DNA of 60,048 bases, taken from the NCBI GenBank assembly GCA_019359765.1, contig JAHHGU010000028.1, positions 1 to 60,048 of the forward strand, written 5' to 3'. How positions within the stretch are numbered: position 1 is the first letter of the stretch; every line of letters begins with the position of its first letter. Made by a program: the position numbers and the translations under genes. The DNA comes from Aphanothece sp. CMT-3BRIN-NPC111. Lineage in GTDB: Bacteria; Cyanobacteriota; Cyanobacteriia; Cyanobacteriales; JAHHGU01. The notes under the pieces are model-generated. The model worked only from the letters and a program-made list of their open reading frames with translations, was not told the DNA's origin and ran no database searches. Positions 1-10,438 of the stretch are shown in pieces.

Positions 1-982
1 CAATCACAATCAGTCTTTAGAGAGAGCACTCGAAATCATTGAAGCAGCTGCCAAGGCAGGAGTACACGCTCTCAAGCTCCAAACGTATACTGCCGATACG
101 ATGACCTTAAACATAGGCGAGGGCGAGTTTTATATAGATGATGCTAAGAGTCTATGGCATGGTAAATCCCTGTATCACCTATACCAGCAAGCTTACACGC
201 CTTGGGAATGGCACAAACCCATACTTGACCGTTGTAAGGAACTAGGAATTATAGGCTTCAGCACCCCCTTTGATGCCACAGCCGTCGATTTTCTTGAATC
301 ACTAAATGTGCCTTGTTACAAAATCGCCTCTTTTGAAAATACCGATTTGCCCTTGATTCGCAAAGTCGCCAGTACGGGCAAACCCACGATTATCTCGACT
401 GGCATGGCAACCGTGGCAGATTTAGATGAGATGGTGAGGACGGCAAAGGAGGCTGGTTGTCAGGACTTGGTAATGCTCAAATGCACCAGCAGCTATCCGG
501 CTACACCAGCAGACACAAACCTGCTGACGATTCCTCACTTGCGGGACTTGTTTGGCGTACAAGTTGGGCTATCTGACCACACAATGGGGATTGGGGTTGC
601 AGTTGCCAGCGTGGCCTTGGGTGCCACGGTGATTGAGAAGCACTTTACTCTGCGTCGAGCTGATGGTGGTGTAGACTCAGCGTTTTCGATGGAGCCAGAA
701 GAAATGCGACAGCTGGTGATTGAGACTGAAAGATCCTGGCAAGCACTGGGTAAGATAAGGTATGGACCGACGGCACCGGAGAAAGGGTCGTTGATTTACA
801 AGCGATCGCTCTACGTTGCTCAAGATATGAAAGCAGGCGATATCTTTACCTCAAATAACCTGAAAGCACTACGTCCTGGACTCGGTTTGCCGCCACGATA
901 TTACGACATTCTACTAGGCAAACAGATTAAGCAGAATGCCAAGATGGGAACACCAATAAGTTGGGATTTGGTCAATGGTTGA
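1..982 (+). CDS. pseI: Pseudaminic acid synthase (PseI/NeuB family), 5' end missing
   Basis: This gene enters from the left edge: the frame is already open from base 2 (NHNQSLERALEIIEAAAKAG), so the ATG at 101 is internal and the true start lies outside the window. The family condenses a 2,4-diacetamido-hexose with phosphoenolpyruvate to give a nonulosonic acid for surface glycans. Visible NeuB-family motifs are GIIGFSTPFD, YKIASFENTDLP, KPTIISTGMA, CTSSYPAT, GLSDHTMG and EKHFTL. The string GGVDSAFSMEP is the form I associate with PseI rather than sialic acid synthases. The C-terminal 60 residues (KRSLYVAQDMKAGD onwards) form the SAF antifreeze-like domain. Its stop overlaps the next gene by 8 bases, which suggests translational coupling. 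Legionaminate synthase is the main alternative. Confidence 0.88.
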   Translation, partial: NHNQSLERALEIIEAAAKAGVHALKLQTYTADTMTLNIGEGEFYIDDAKSLWHGKSLYHLYQQAYTPWEWHKPILDRCKELGIIGFSTPFDATAVDFLESLNVPCYKIASFENTDLPLIRKVASTGKPTIISTGMATVADLDEMVRTAKEAGCQDLVMLKCTSSYPATPADTNLLTIPHLRDLFGVQVGLSDHTMGIGVAVASVALGATVIEKHFTLRRADGGVDSAFSMEPEEMRQLVIETERSWQALGKIRYGPTAPEKGSLIYKRSLYVAQDMKAGDIFTSNNLKALRPGLGLPPRYYDILLGKQIKQNAKMGTPISWDLVNG

Positions 983-3900
983 GCGACTATACCTAGCATA
1001 TACACGTGCTGATGCTGAGTGGCTAGTTTCACATCCTGAACTGGTGAAAACAGGTGAAATTGTTTATTCAGGAATAGAGGCTCATTTAGTTTTTAAATCA
1101 GCGAAAATTCCAGCACAAGATGCAGTGGAATTTTATCTAAAATTAGACTTTGGCACCATAACTACTGAGGTAGACAATTTACGCAGCATATTTGAGCAAA
1201 TATGCCGACAGGTTAGTCCTGACTATGGGCTATCGCTCATTTATCGAGATATTGATGTTCTATCTTGTTCTGTACATCTTCTATACTACTTCTTCTACGA
1301 AGCCATAACGTCCTATCACCTGGCAGTAGCGATTCTGAAGAAATACAACCCCAAGGAAATTTGGGTAAATCAATTGCCACTTACTCCTTTGACGCAGTGG
1401 GGTCTAGCTCCTCCACCCCAAACTAATTATGAAAATCAAGTATGGGGTGCTATGAGGAATAAAGGATTTGTTATAAAAGCCCTAGAAATTCCTAATACTG
1501 TAGAATCATCGCCTAATACAGTAAAGGCAGGTGAATTAATTTATAGATCGCAATATCAGCATGGGCAGCCTCAAGGTAGCCAAGAAACCACATGGAACCA
1601 AAGTAAAAGCTCTTTAAAGTCAGACGTTTTACTCGCACTTCAAAGAAATTTTACAAACAATTATGCACCGATAGGTCAAGCTTTAGCAAATTCATTGAAT
1701 CTCAAAACGCTTGATTTAAATGAAGGAACTCTCTGGTCGGGATGGTATGGTGAGTCAAGTTCAGTCCCTGTTCCCTTTACAGGGGATGTAGGCGCTCTAA
1801 GCGAAGTACAAGTTAATCAATTGTTGAACGATGACCGATTCTCTACTGGGTTCTTGGATTATCCGCTAGACATTTGGAGAATTGTTCAACGAAGAGTAGA
1901 CCTTTTATTGTGCTTTGATATTCCCGTTGTTCGCTCCTGGATAGAGCGTGCTTACTGGGTACTAAAGGAAGTGCGTCCCCAATTAATCGTCATGGCGGAA
2001 GAAGTTTCTTTGCCAGCGCGTACACTAGGGAAAGTCGCACAACTACAGGGGATAAAAAAACTTGTAGTTGAGCATGGCGCTCCTATCTCTTTTGATACTC
2101 GAATATCAGGAAAGGAACGCTCCGATTTGTACAGTTGGCAGCACAATTACGGGGAAACGACACCTGATTATGTGGCTGTATGGGGTGCTTACGCTCAGCG
2201 TTATTATGTAGAAAGCCTGGGCTGGTTTCCAGAACATGTTATTCCTACTGGCTGGCCTTGGATTGAAAGGGAGATCAGGGAGCATCTCAGCAGTGAAAAG
2301 ACAAAACTAGATACCCATACCGAACTAAGGTTACTCTTTTTAAGTACATCAACATACAAGTTTTCCGATTATTTGTATGAAACGCTTTTTGAAGCAGCCA
2401 ATTATTTCGGCTTTGAGCTAGTCATCAGACCTCATGCTACTGAAAACACAATTCAACTTGATGAGTTAGCATGTCGCATAGGAGTAAACATCAAAATCGA
2501 TAATGCGAGTGCTTTACTTCAGCAAATTGAAGAGAGCGATATTGTTCTTGGTGCAGCAACCAGTGTACTGAGTTATGCGATCGCACTGAAAAAACCTTGC
2601 ATTTTTGTAGATTTGTTGGGAATGAGAGATTTTATGCCTTATGCCCTCGAAGGTGCAGCTATTGGGGTATACGATCGCGAAGAATTAATTCCTGCAATTG
2701 AAAAACTACTCAATGATAATGAGGAACGACATCGCCAGCAGGCAAAACAAAAGCTGTTTACGCAGCAATACCTAGGCCCTCTAGATGGTAAGGCCACTGA
2801 GCGGATTATAAATTTTGTAAAGAGCAAAATTGACTTCCAGGATAACTTTAGCAGTTACTCATCAACCGATGCTTTAAAAGTGAGATCAAAGTCAGATATG
2901 TTGCGTGTAGATATAGGCTGCGGAACTAATAAACCTGCCAATTTCACTGGAGTAGACATATATCCTGGAGTTGGTGTTGACATTGTTGCTGATATCAGTA
3001 AAGAATTCCCCTTCCCTGATAGTTCAGTAGATGAGTTGAGGGCACACGACATTATTGAACATCTCCCCGATCGAATTCACACAATGAATGAAATTTGGAG
3101 AGTTTGTAAGCCTGGTGCAAAAGTTGACATTCGCGTACCATCTACAGATGGTAGAGGAGCTTTTCAAGACCCGACTCATATTAGTTTTTGGAATATTAAT
3201 TCTTTTCTATACTATTGTAATGAATTTCCCGCCTACATAGAACTTTGTAGAAGATATGGATTTAAAGGCGAATTTAAGGCTTTAAAACTTGAACATGAAG
3301 AATCTGCCGATGGAGTAATTCATGTAAAAACTGAATTGGTTGTAGTGAAGCCAGTATCTAATTCAAGTCCAAACCAAATTTGGGGAAATGATTTGATAAA
3401 CCACCAGGAATATAGGCAGGAACTTACGAAACAAGTCACTACTGAAGTTGTAGACGAGCGGACGCAAGAGCTTTTTTCTAGACTCTCCATTTACGCCCAA
3501 CAGTATCAACAAGACCCGACCGAACGCTCGGCGATCGCCAATCTCCGCCAGGTTCGCTATCAAATTGCCGCCCAGTGGCTGGATATGTCAGCCGATCGAC
3601 TTGGGAGTATGTACGCAGGAGAACTGGGTAGGGCGCACTACCTATTGCTCAGCATAGGCATGAGAAATGAATTACTCACTGCTACTGAACAGACTTTTGT
3701 CGATGAAGTCATCACACACATTTCTAGAGGGTTTGATGAGCCAAAAGCACTTCAGTATCTACTGGCAGCTATGCTGTATTGCCGTGCTGACCAGTTACCA
3801 TTGCCGCATGACTTTTCTTGCATCCCCCCTTGGTTGCTCAATGACTATCTGAAATTCCTGTTTTCCCCTCAACCCTACTTCCAAGAACTTGGAGAAGCAG

Positions 3901-5696
3901 ATAATTACTACCACTATATGCAGCGATGGATTGATTACTTACATGCATCTATTTTGAGTGAGCCTGATGCGCTTTTATCGCATGAAGTGGTAACGCAGTT
4001 TGTCCCAATTGCAAATTTTATGCCGCTCTACTTTAATGAGGCCAATCTTAAAGATATTTATGTTAAGCGTGCAGAGATTATAGAGCTTTTCCTGAAACTT
4101 AAGGGCTATGAGGTAGATTATGAGTTTGCAGATAGATCTGTAACGAGAAAAAAAATTAGGTTGGGTATCCTAGCAGCTCATTTTACGGCTACTGCCGAAA
4201 CATTCGCTACACTTTCTGCATATGAGTATATCAGCAGAGATTTTGAAGTAATTTTGTACCCTCTGACATGGGATAATAATTCACTAGAGCAATATTGTCA
4301 AAGTTGCGCTAATGCAGTTAAGCTACTGCCGAAAAGTTTGCTAGATCAGGTCAACTACATTCGTGCTGATGACTTAGACATAATACTCATTGGCACCAAT
4401 GTTACACTTGTAACCAATCAAATCTGTCTTTTATCATTGCACCGGCTAGCTAGGATACAAGTTACCAGTGTATCCTCAGTTGTCACAACGGGAATGCGGC
4501 ACGTCGATTACTATATTTCCGGTAAGTTGACTGACCCTTTAATAACGGCAGAAGAACACTATACAGAGAAGTTGGTGAAACTGGAGGGGACTGCTCAGTG
4601 TTTTAGTTATGGGCCGGAACAGCAGCAAGTAAATATCAAAGTTGATAGAGAAAGTTTAGGTATCTCTGAAGAAACAGTCGTTTTTACCTCTGGAGCTAAT
4701 TTTTTCAAAATAATTCCTGAACTAATTGATACATGGGCAAAAATAATTGCTGCCGTGCCTAACTCAGTTTTGCTGCTTCTGCCATTTGGTCCAAATTGGT
4801 CAAACGCTTACCCTAAAAAAGCTTTTTTCAACCAGCTAAGTACAAAGTTTGAGGCACATGGAGTGGCAGCAGGTCGTTTGATTGTCTTAGACCCTCAGCC
4901 AGTACCAAATCGGGAGGAGGTTAAGGAATACTTCAATATTGCCGATGTCTATCTGGATTCTTACCCATTTGCCGGGACAAGCTCGTTGATAGAACCTTTA
5001 GAGGTTGGTTTGCCAATAATTGCCAGGCAGGGCACTTGCTTTCGCTCTGCAATGGGTGCAGCAATGCTGCAAGCACTGGATGTTCCTGATTTAGCCGCGG
5101 ATAGCGAAGAGTCTTACATCCAGTTAGCGATCGCACTCGGTACCAATTTTGAATTACGCCAAAAAAAGAGTGACGATATCAAGAAAAAAATGCGGAGCAA
5201 TCCCAGTTTTCTGGACAGCCGTTCTTACTCGGCTCAAATGGGAGTTCTCTTTCAAGAACTCTTCCGAAAGCATCAGTCAACTGTTCTGAGCGACAATTTC
5301 AAGTTAAGAGATATCAACTTAATTATCTTCCCCGACTGGAGGCAGTCAGAAGAATTTATCTGCCAAGATTTAGCCAGTGTCATAAGAGCGATCGCAACTC
5401 ACCCCGATAGAAATCAAATAACGCTGCTCATAGACACGGGCAATATTTCTGATGAAGAGGATGCCAACCTAGCTTTATCTAGTATTGCCATGAGTCTTTT
5501 CATGGAAGAAGATTTAGATGTGACAGAGGGACCAGAAATATCCCTGGTTGGAAATTTGGGCGCTCTCCAGTGGCAAGCTTTGTTGTCCTGTGTTCACGGT
5601 CGAATTGTCTTGGAGAACGAAAATCAACAAGCGATCGCAGACTCAGGGGCAAATAACATTGCTATCTCTGAACTAAATTACTTAGCTAGTAAGTGA
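975..5696 (+). CDS. Multidomain glycan enzyme: GT-B-like + SAM methyltransferase + SPINDLY/GT41-like
   Basis: A 1573-residue fusion. Residues 1-620 resemble surface-carbohydrate GT-B enzymes: VVEHGAP near 365 and a late stretch with ATSVLSYAIALKKPCIFVD, as in capsule or sialyl-type transferases. Residues 642-780 are a class I SAM methyltransferase (VDIGCGTNKPANFTGVDIYP, HDIIEHLPD, EIWRVCKPGA). Residues about 840-1060 are helical. Residues about 1059-1450 resemble the catalytic part of SPINDLY-type O-GlcNAc transferases (KKIRLGILAAHFTATAE, FNIADVYLDSYPFAGTSSLIEPLEVGLPI). A final 120-residue tail is unassigned. The ATG overlaps the pseI stop, so the two are probably co-translated and use a related sugar pathway. 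Acceptor and donor are unknown. The reading frame is unbroken, so this is a real fusion and not an assembly of pseudogenes. Confidence 0.8.
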   Translation: MVERLYLAYTRADAEWLVSHPELVKTGEIVYSGIEAHLVFKSAKIPAQDAVEFYLKLDFGTITTEVDNLRSIFEQICRQVSPDYGLSLIYRDIDVLSCSVHLLYYFFYEAITSYHLAVAILKKYNPKEIWVNQLPLTPLTQWGLAPPPQTNYENQVWGAMRNKGFVIKALEIPNTVESSPNTVKAGELIYRSQYQHGQPQGSQETTWNQSKSSLKSDVLLALQRNFTNNYAPIGQALANSLNLKTLDLNEGTLWSGWYGESSSVPVPFTGDVGALSEVQVNQLLNDDRFSTGFLDYPLDIWRIVQRRVDLLLCFDIPVVRSWIERAYWVLKEVRPQLIVMAEEVSLPARTLGKVAQLQGIKKLVVEHGAPISFDTRISGKERSDLYSWQHNYGETTPDYVAVWGAYAQRYYVESLGWFPEHVIPTGWPWIEREIREHLSSEKTKLDTHTELRLLFLSTSTYKFSDYLYETLFEAANYFGFELVIRPHATENTIQLDELACRIGVNIKIDNASALLQQIEESDIVLGAATSVLSYAIALKKPCIFVDLLGMRDFMPYALEGAAIGVYDREELIPAIEKLLNDNEERHRQQAKQKLFTQQYLGPLDGKATERIINFVKSKIDFQDNFSSYSSTDALKVRSKSDMLRVDIGCGTNKPANFTGVDIYPGVGVDIVADISKEFPFPDSSVDELRAHDIIEHLPDRIHTMNEIWRVCKPGAKVDIRVPSTDGRGAFQDPTHISFWNINSFLYYCNEFPAYIELCRRYGFKGEFKALKLEHEESADGVIHVKTELVVVKPVSNSSPNQIWGNDLINHQEYRQELTKQVTTEVVDERTQELFSRLSIYAQQYQQDPTERSAIANLRQVRYQIAAQWLDMSADRLGSMYAGELGRAHYLLLSIGMRNELLTATEQTFVDEVITHISRGFDEPKALQYLLAAMLYCRADQLPLPHDFSCIPPWLLNDYLKFLFSPQPYFQELGEADNYYHYMQRWIDYLHASILSEPDALLSHEVVTQFVPIANFMPLYFNEANLKDIYVKRAEIIELFLKLKGYEVDYEFADRSVTRKKIRLGILAAHFTATAETFATLSAYEYISRDFEVILYPLTWDNNSLEQYCQSCANAVKLLPKSLLDQVNYIRADDLDIILIGTNVTLVTNQICLLSLHRLARIQVTSVSSVVTTGMRHVDYYISGKLTDPLITAEEHYTEKLVKLEGTAQCFSYGPEQQQVNIKVDRESLGISEETVVFTSGANFFKIIPELIDTWAKIIAAVPNSVLLLLPFGPNWSNAYPKKAFFNQLSTKFEAHGVAAGRLIVLDPQPVPNREEVKEYFNIADVYLDSYPFAGTSSLIEPLEVGLPIIARQGTCFRSAMGAAMLQALDVPDLAADSEESYIQLAIALGTNFELRQKKSDDIKKKMRSNPSFLDSRSYSAQMGVLFQELFRKHQSTVLSDNFKLRDINLIIFPDWRQSEEFICQDLASVIRAIATHPDRNQITLLIDTGNISDEEDANLALSSIAMSLFMEEDLDVTEGPEISLVGNLGALQWQALLSCVHGRIVLENENQQAIADSGANNIAISELNYLASK

Positions 5697-5742
5697 GCTG
5701 TTCAGAGGGAAGCAGGTATTTATTACTTAAATTAAATTATTA

Positions 5743-7941
5743 TTAACGAGATTCCAAATACTTAATCCACATTTGCTGATAAGCTTTTTCCATCTCGCGG
5801 GTAAACTGTTTGGCATTCCATAAAGGTGATGTATGTCGCGACGCCTTTAATTTTCCAGCAACTTTCCACCGCAAAGCTTCATCCATGCCCAGTCGAACAG
5901 CCCACTCCACATATCCTTCATCTGTCCAGGCAATGCCTTCTGTAACTCCCACATTCATCATAAAGGCATAGCTATTGCGAGCCGCAAATTGCTGTCCCAC
6001 TTTGGTAACTAGAGGAATACCCATCCACAAGGTTTCTAAAGTTGTGGTAGCTCCATTATAGGGATAGGTATCTAAGACAACATCCGCAATAGCCAAATTA
6101 GCCCGATGTACTAATTCATGAGGATCTGTGGGCAAAAATCTTAACCGTTCCGTATCAACGCCTACTTCTGACGCCAGTTGTTTAAAAAATTGCTGAATGG
6201 TCAATTCATCGGCTGCTCCTTTAATGAGAAAGTAACTATTAGGAACTTCCTTAATAATTTGCATTTGCAGACGAATTGTATCCGGGTGGCGTTTAAACCC
6301 TTTTTGGGCACTGAGGTAGACAACCGCATTACTGGGAATTTCTAGGTGTTCGCGACGTAAAGTCGGCGTTCCTACTTCAAATCCATCTACAGCTACATAG
6401 GTTTGCGGTAATCGCCAGATATTTTCCTGGTAATAATCTTGAGCATTTTCTGGTAATACATAGGGATCTGCAATAAAGTAATCAATTGCTGGCAAACCGG
6501 ACGCATCCCACCCCAGCCAGGTGACTTGTACTGGCGCAGGCTTCATCGCCATCACTTTACAAGTAGAGTCCATAGTAATGCTGTCTAGATCAACTAGAAT
6601 ATCAATTTTATCTGCCGCGATCTGGGCAGCAATGCTAGATGTGTCAACCCCAAAGCGGTGAGCAATATTAACTCGATCCTTAAACCATGTTTGGGAAAAC
6701 AAGTCCTCTAGATTCTGGTTAACACAATAAATAGCCGTTTGAAATAATTCCCGATCGTGGTATTGAAACAGCCAACGGCTCAACCAGCCAACTGAATGGA
6801 TTCGGAACGTATGGCCTATGTAGCCAATTCTTAAAGGTCTGGATTTGTTCTCTAGATGAGGATAATACAGCGGCACCGCAGTCGGAACATCCACTGACAC
6901 TTTTTTTTGAAATAGTTGAGCAGCTTGATTTTGAAACCAGCGATTTTCCTGGGGATTGTCCTGAATGTAAGGCGCAAAAAAGGGAACAATTGCCAGGTAA
7001 TGAGCTGCAATTGTATCTAACTTCTCTATTGGCTCCTGAATCATTTGCGACAGTAATAACTGATGACGCTGATACATTGGCTCTATTTCTGACCAAGCGC
7101 CAGCACTCATTAATGAGCGTAGAATCAGGTAGCTTCCCACAATCTGCCAATCCACAGTTTCGCAGTTGCTATAATACCGTTTCGCAACCTCGATAGCCTG
7201 TTGGTGCCGCCCAGCATTAGTATAAAAACCGCACAAATGTTGTAACGCTGCTGGATATTCTGGGTAAAACTTAAGACATAATTCCGCGATACTAGCAGCA
7301 AAGATTGGCTGATTGGCTTGATAACAAAGTTTAAATGCCATCGCTAGGGCAGTACCGACAAACTCATCCTCATCGGGTTCGTGTACATGGGCTAAGCAAG
7401 CCTCGAAAAATGCCAATGTTTCTGCACTTGAAAATTCGATACTTTGTCTCATTACTGCTAGTAAAAGTTCGGAATTTACAGTTGCCGAAGAGCATTGTCC
7501 CAGAAACCCGACAACCTGGAATTCTTCAAATATATCTGGCGTGAAGCTGCCTAAATTGAGCGATAGTTGGATTAGGTGAAGAAGATTATTTACCTCATCT
7601 GGAGCAAGTTCCCGCAGGTGTTGACGGATTAACCAAGCAGTTTCATAATCTCCCAGATCAGCTTGACGTTGCGCTTCAGTATCTAGAATTTGTACTAATT
7701 CCTGAAGCCACCGTTCCCCTGTTTCATCAGTGCTCTGAGACATACCAACCATCCAGGTTGCCTGCGCCTCCTCTTCATGCCCCTGTAAGAGATATACCAG
7801 TCCCAAATGCCAATAGTGGCTGATGGCATCCGGTTCCGTTTGAATAGCTTGCTCATATAGGTTTGCTACCTGGTCATAGCAGCCTTCTAAGAACAATGCC
7901 TCGGCTTCTTGTTGCCAACTCATCGGTTCAGTGTGCAGCAT
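5743..7941 (-). CDS. TPR-containing SPINDLY-family (GT41-like) glycosyltransferase, copy 1
   Basis: A 732-residue protein. The N-terminal half is helical TPR-like (YEQAIQTEPDAISHYWHLGL near residues 27-47). The C-terminal half carries the GT41 O-GlcNAc-transferase-like catalytic region: RPLRIGYIGHTF, DILVDLDSITMDSTCKVMA, VQVTWLGWDASGLPAIDYFI, LSAQKGFKRHPDTI, ADVVLDTYPYNGATTTLETL. In this family the C-terminal domain transfers a sugar from a nucleotide donor to Ser/Thr of proteins. There is no signal peptide, so it is probably cytosolic. It converges with the 1573-residue gene (46-base gap) and has a close paralogue upstream at 8191-10383. The three pilin genes lie upstream on the same strand. 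Acceptor unknown. Confidence 0.85.
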   Translation of the reverse strand: MLHTEPMSWQQEAEALFLEGCYDQVANLYEQAIQTEPDAISHYWHLGLVYLLQGHEEEAQATWMVGMSQSTDETGERWLQELVQILDTEAQRQADLGDYETAWLIRQHLRELAPDEVNNLLHLIQLSLNLGSFTPDIFEEFQVVGFLGQCSSATVNSELLLAVMRQSIEFSSAETLAFFEACLAHVHEPDEDEFVGTALAMAFKLCYQANQPIFAASIAELCLKFYPEYPAALQHLCGFYTNAGRHQQAIEVAKRYYSNCETVDWQIVGSYLILRSLMSAGAWSEIEPMYQRHQLLLSQMIQEPIEKLDTIAAHYLAIVPFFAPYIQDNPQENRWFQNQAAQLFQKKVSVDVPTAVPLYYPHLENKSRPLRIGYIGHTFRIHSVGWLSRWLFQYHDRELFQTAIYCVNQNLEDLFSQTWFKDRVNIAHRFGVDTSSIAAQIAADKIDILVDLDSITMDSTCKVMAMKPAPVQVTWLGWDASGLPAIDYFIADPYVLPENAQDYYQENIWRLPQTYVAVDGFEVGTPTLRREHLEIPSNAVVYLSAQKGFKRHPDTIRLQMQIIKEVPNSYFLIKGAADELTIQQFFKQLASEVGVDTERLRFLPTDPHELVHRANLAIADVVLDTYPYNGATTTLETLWMGIPLVTKVGQQFAARNSYAFMMNVGVTEGIAWTDEGYVEWAVRLGMDEALRWKVAGKLKASRHTSPLWNAKQFTREMEKAYQQMWIKYLESR

Positions 7942-8190
7942 TTATAACAACCATTATTTATATTAATAAACCGTTAACTATCAGGTTATCATAAAATTTT
8001 TCAGTTATTAGCTGAAATATTTTTATACAACTAATACCATTTCTTCTTAATCATGCTCTTTATTTAGAGTACGCGCAGCGCCTCATCACGCAAGGGTGAG
8101 GGTCAACGCATCGTTACAGAGAAGTGGTCTAAGTACCCGTAGTGTTTTCCCTAGCCATTACTTTTACTTTTTCCAACGGTTTTCAGTTTT

Positions 8191-10383
8191 TTAATGAGTT
8201 TCTAAGTATCTCAGCCACATTTGCCGATAAGCTTTTTCCATCTCCAGGGTGAATTGTTGGGCATTCCACAAAGGTGATGTATGTCGCGATGCCTTGAGCT
8301 TTCCAGTAACTTTCCATCGTAAAGCTTCATCCATGCCCAGCCGCACACCCCACTCGACATATTCTTCATCTGTCCAGGCAATGCCTTCTGTAACTCCCAC
8401 ATTCATCATAAAGCCATAGCTATTGCGAGCTGCAAATTGCTGCCCCACCCTGGTAACTAGAGGAATGCCCATCCACAAGGTTTCTAAAGTTGTGGTAGCT
8501 CCATTGTAAGGATAGGTATCTAAGACAACATCGGCAATAGCTAAATTAGCCCGATGTACTAATTCATTAGGATCTTTGGGTAAAAACCTTAACCGTCCCG
8601 GATCGACTTTTTCTGCTTGGGCCAATTCGTGAAAAATTTGCCTGATTACCAACTCATCCGCCACACCCTTAATTAGAAAGTAACTGTTAGGAACTTCCTT
8701 AATGATTTGCAATTGCAGACGAATTGTATCTGGGTGGCGTTTATAGCCTTTTTGAGCGCTGAGATAAACAATGGCATCGCTGGGAATTTCCAAATCTTCG
8801 CGCCGTAGGGTAGGTGTCCCTACTTCAAAGCCATCTACAGCAAGATACGTTTGTGGTAATTGCCAAAGAGTTTCTTGGTAATACTCTTGGGCATTTTCTG
8901 GTAAAACATAGGGATCTGCAATAAAGTAATCAATCGCTGGGATACCAGAGGCATCCCACCCCAGCCAGGTGACTTGTACTGGTGCAGGCTTCAGCGCCAT
9001 CACTTCACAAGTAACGTCTAAAGTGATGCTATCGAGGTCAATTAAAATATCTATTTGATCATTTTTAATCTGGGCAGCAACGGCTGGGGCATCAATCCCA
9101 AAACTGTGGATCGCATTAACCTTATCTCTAAACCATACTTGAGTAAATCTATCCTCTAGGTTTTGATTAAGGCAGTAGATGGTGGTGGGAAATAATTCTC
9201 GGTCATGGTAGTAAAATAGCCACCGGCTTAACCATCCAACAGAGTGCTGCCTAAAGGTGTGAGCGATGTAGCCAACTCTTAAAGGTCTGAATTTTTTCTC
9301 TATATCCGAGCGAACGAACTGCGCTGGAGTAAGAGTCTTGGAGTCAACATTCTTTTGAAACAGTTGACCAATTTTGTTCCGGAACCAGCGGTTCTCCTGA
9401 ATGTTATCTTGCAGATAAGGCAAAAAAAAAGCAGAAACGATCAGGGCAAGATTACCACCTCTGCTCAAGTTTTCAGGTTGCTCATGAATAATCTGCAACA
9501 AAAGTGATTTGTGGCGTTCAGCAACTCTCCCTAATTCCGACCAAGATCCAGCACTTACTATAGCGCGAAGGAGGAGATAATTTCCGAATATTTGGCTATT
9601 AATATTTTGGCAGTTGTTATAAAATTGCTGGGCTACTTCGATAGCTTGCTGGTGACACCCAGCATTCGTATAGAAACAAGATAAATGTTGTAATGCTAGT
9701 GAATGATCTGGGCGTAGCTTTATACAAGCCTCAGCCAGCTTAACGGCAAAACTTGGTCTATCGCCTTGGTAGCCAACTTTAACCGCAACTGATATAACGG
9801 TATCAATAAAAATATCAGGTGGGTAAGCATGGGGTAAGCACGCCCCTAAAAATGCTACTGTTTCCTCTGTTGGAAATTCCAGTATCGGTTTGAGGACTTG
9901 TAAAAGCAGCTCGGAGTTTACTGCTGCTGGTGAACTTTGCTCCAAAAGTTCTATTACTTGCCAATCATTAAGTAATTCCGGAGCGAAAGTGCCTAAAGTC
10001 AGCGAAAGTAGGAGCAGATAAAGAAGATTATTAACCTCAGTTGGAGCTATCTCCCGCAGGTGCTGGCGGATGAGCCAAGCAATTTGGGTATTACTCAGAG
10101 CAGCTTGTCGTTGCGCTTCGCTATCAAGAATTTCGCTCAGTTCTCTAGTCCATTGCTCTATGTTTTCAGGAGTCCCCTGAGACATAACCAAAAGCCACGT
10201 AGCGGACGCTTCTTCTTCCCGACCCTGCAATAAATAGGCTAGACCTAAATGCCAGTAATAACCGATCGCATCAGGCTCAGTTTGAATAGCCTGCTCATAA
10301 AAGCTGATTGCTTGGTCGTCATAGCCTTGTCGGAGAAGAGTTTGACCTGGAGGCTGTGTATTAATTTCTGATCGATCCAACAT
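8191..10383 (-). CDS. TPR-containing SPINDLY-family (GT41-like) glycosyltransferase, copy 2
   Basis: A 730-residue paralogue of the gene at 5743-7941 with the same layout: TPR-like N-terminus (AISFYEQAIQTEPDAIGYYW) and GT41-like catalytic half (RPLRVGYIAHTFRQHSVGWL, VQVTWLGWDASGIPAIDYFI, LSAQKGYKRHPDTI, LDTYPYNGATTTLETLWMGI). The C-terminal 350 residues of the two copies are nearly identical, while the TPR halves have diverged. This fits a shared donor with different acceptor selection, because TPRs choose the acceptor in this family (inference). The 249-base gap to copy 1 shows no other gene. A hairpin with a T-run lies 22 bases upstream of the start, so it is probably transcribed separately from the pilins. 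Confidence 0.85.
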   Translation of the reverse strand: MLDRSEINTQPPGQTLLRQGYDDQAISFYEQAIQTEPDAIGYYWHLGLAYLLQGREEEASATWLLVMSQGTPENIEQWTRELSEILDSEAQRQAALSNTQIAWLIRQHLREIAPTEVNNLLYLLLLSLTLGTFAPELLNDWQVIELLEQSSPAAVNSELLLQVLKPILEFPTEETVAFLGACLPHAYPPDIFIDTVISVAVKVGYQGDRPSFAVKLAEACIKLRPDHSLALQHLSCFYTNAGCHQQAIEVAQQFYNNCQNINSQIFGNYLLLRAIVSAGSWSELGRVAERHKSLLLQIIHEQPENLSRGGNLALIVSAFFLPYLQDNIQENRWFRNKIGQLFQKNVDSKTLTPAQFVRSDIEKKFRPLRVGYIAHTFRQHSVGWLSRWLFYYHDRELFPTTIYCLNQNLEDRFTQVWFRDKVNAIHSFGIDAPAVAAQIKNDQIDILIDLDSITLDVTCEVMALKPAPVQVTWLGWDASGIPAIDYFIADPYVLPENAQEYYQETLWQLPQTYLAVDGFEVGTPTLRREDLEIPSDAIVYLSAQKGYKRHPDTIRLQLQIIKEVPNSYFLIKGVADELVIRQIFHELAQAEKVDPGRLRFLPKDPNELVHRANLAIADVVLDTYPYNGATTTLETLWMGIPLVTRVGQQFAARNSYGFMMNVGVTEGIAWTDEEYVEWGVRLGMDEALRWKVTGKLKASRHTSPLWNAQQFTLEMEKAYRQMWLRYLETH

Positions 10384-10404
10384 TAAGAAAAACCATTATC
10401 TATC

Positions 10405-10438
10405 AAAAATTTGGGTAACCCTGATCAGGTTACCCAAA
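10405..10438 (-). terminator. Hairpin with U-run between pilin and glycosyltransferase genes
   Basis: The 11-base arms TTTGGGTAACC (10410-10420) and GGTTACCCAAA (10428-10438) pair perfectly around CTGATCA. On the minus strand they are followed by ATTTTT. It reads as a rho-independent terminator or attenuator for transcription coming from the pilins towards the glycosyltransferase start at 10383. Confidence 0.65.
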
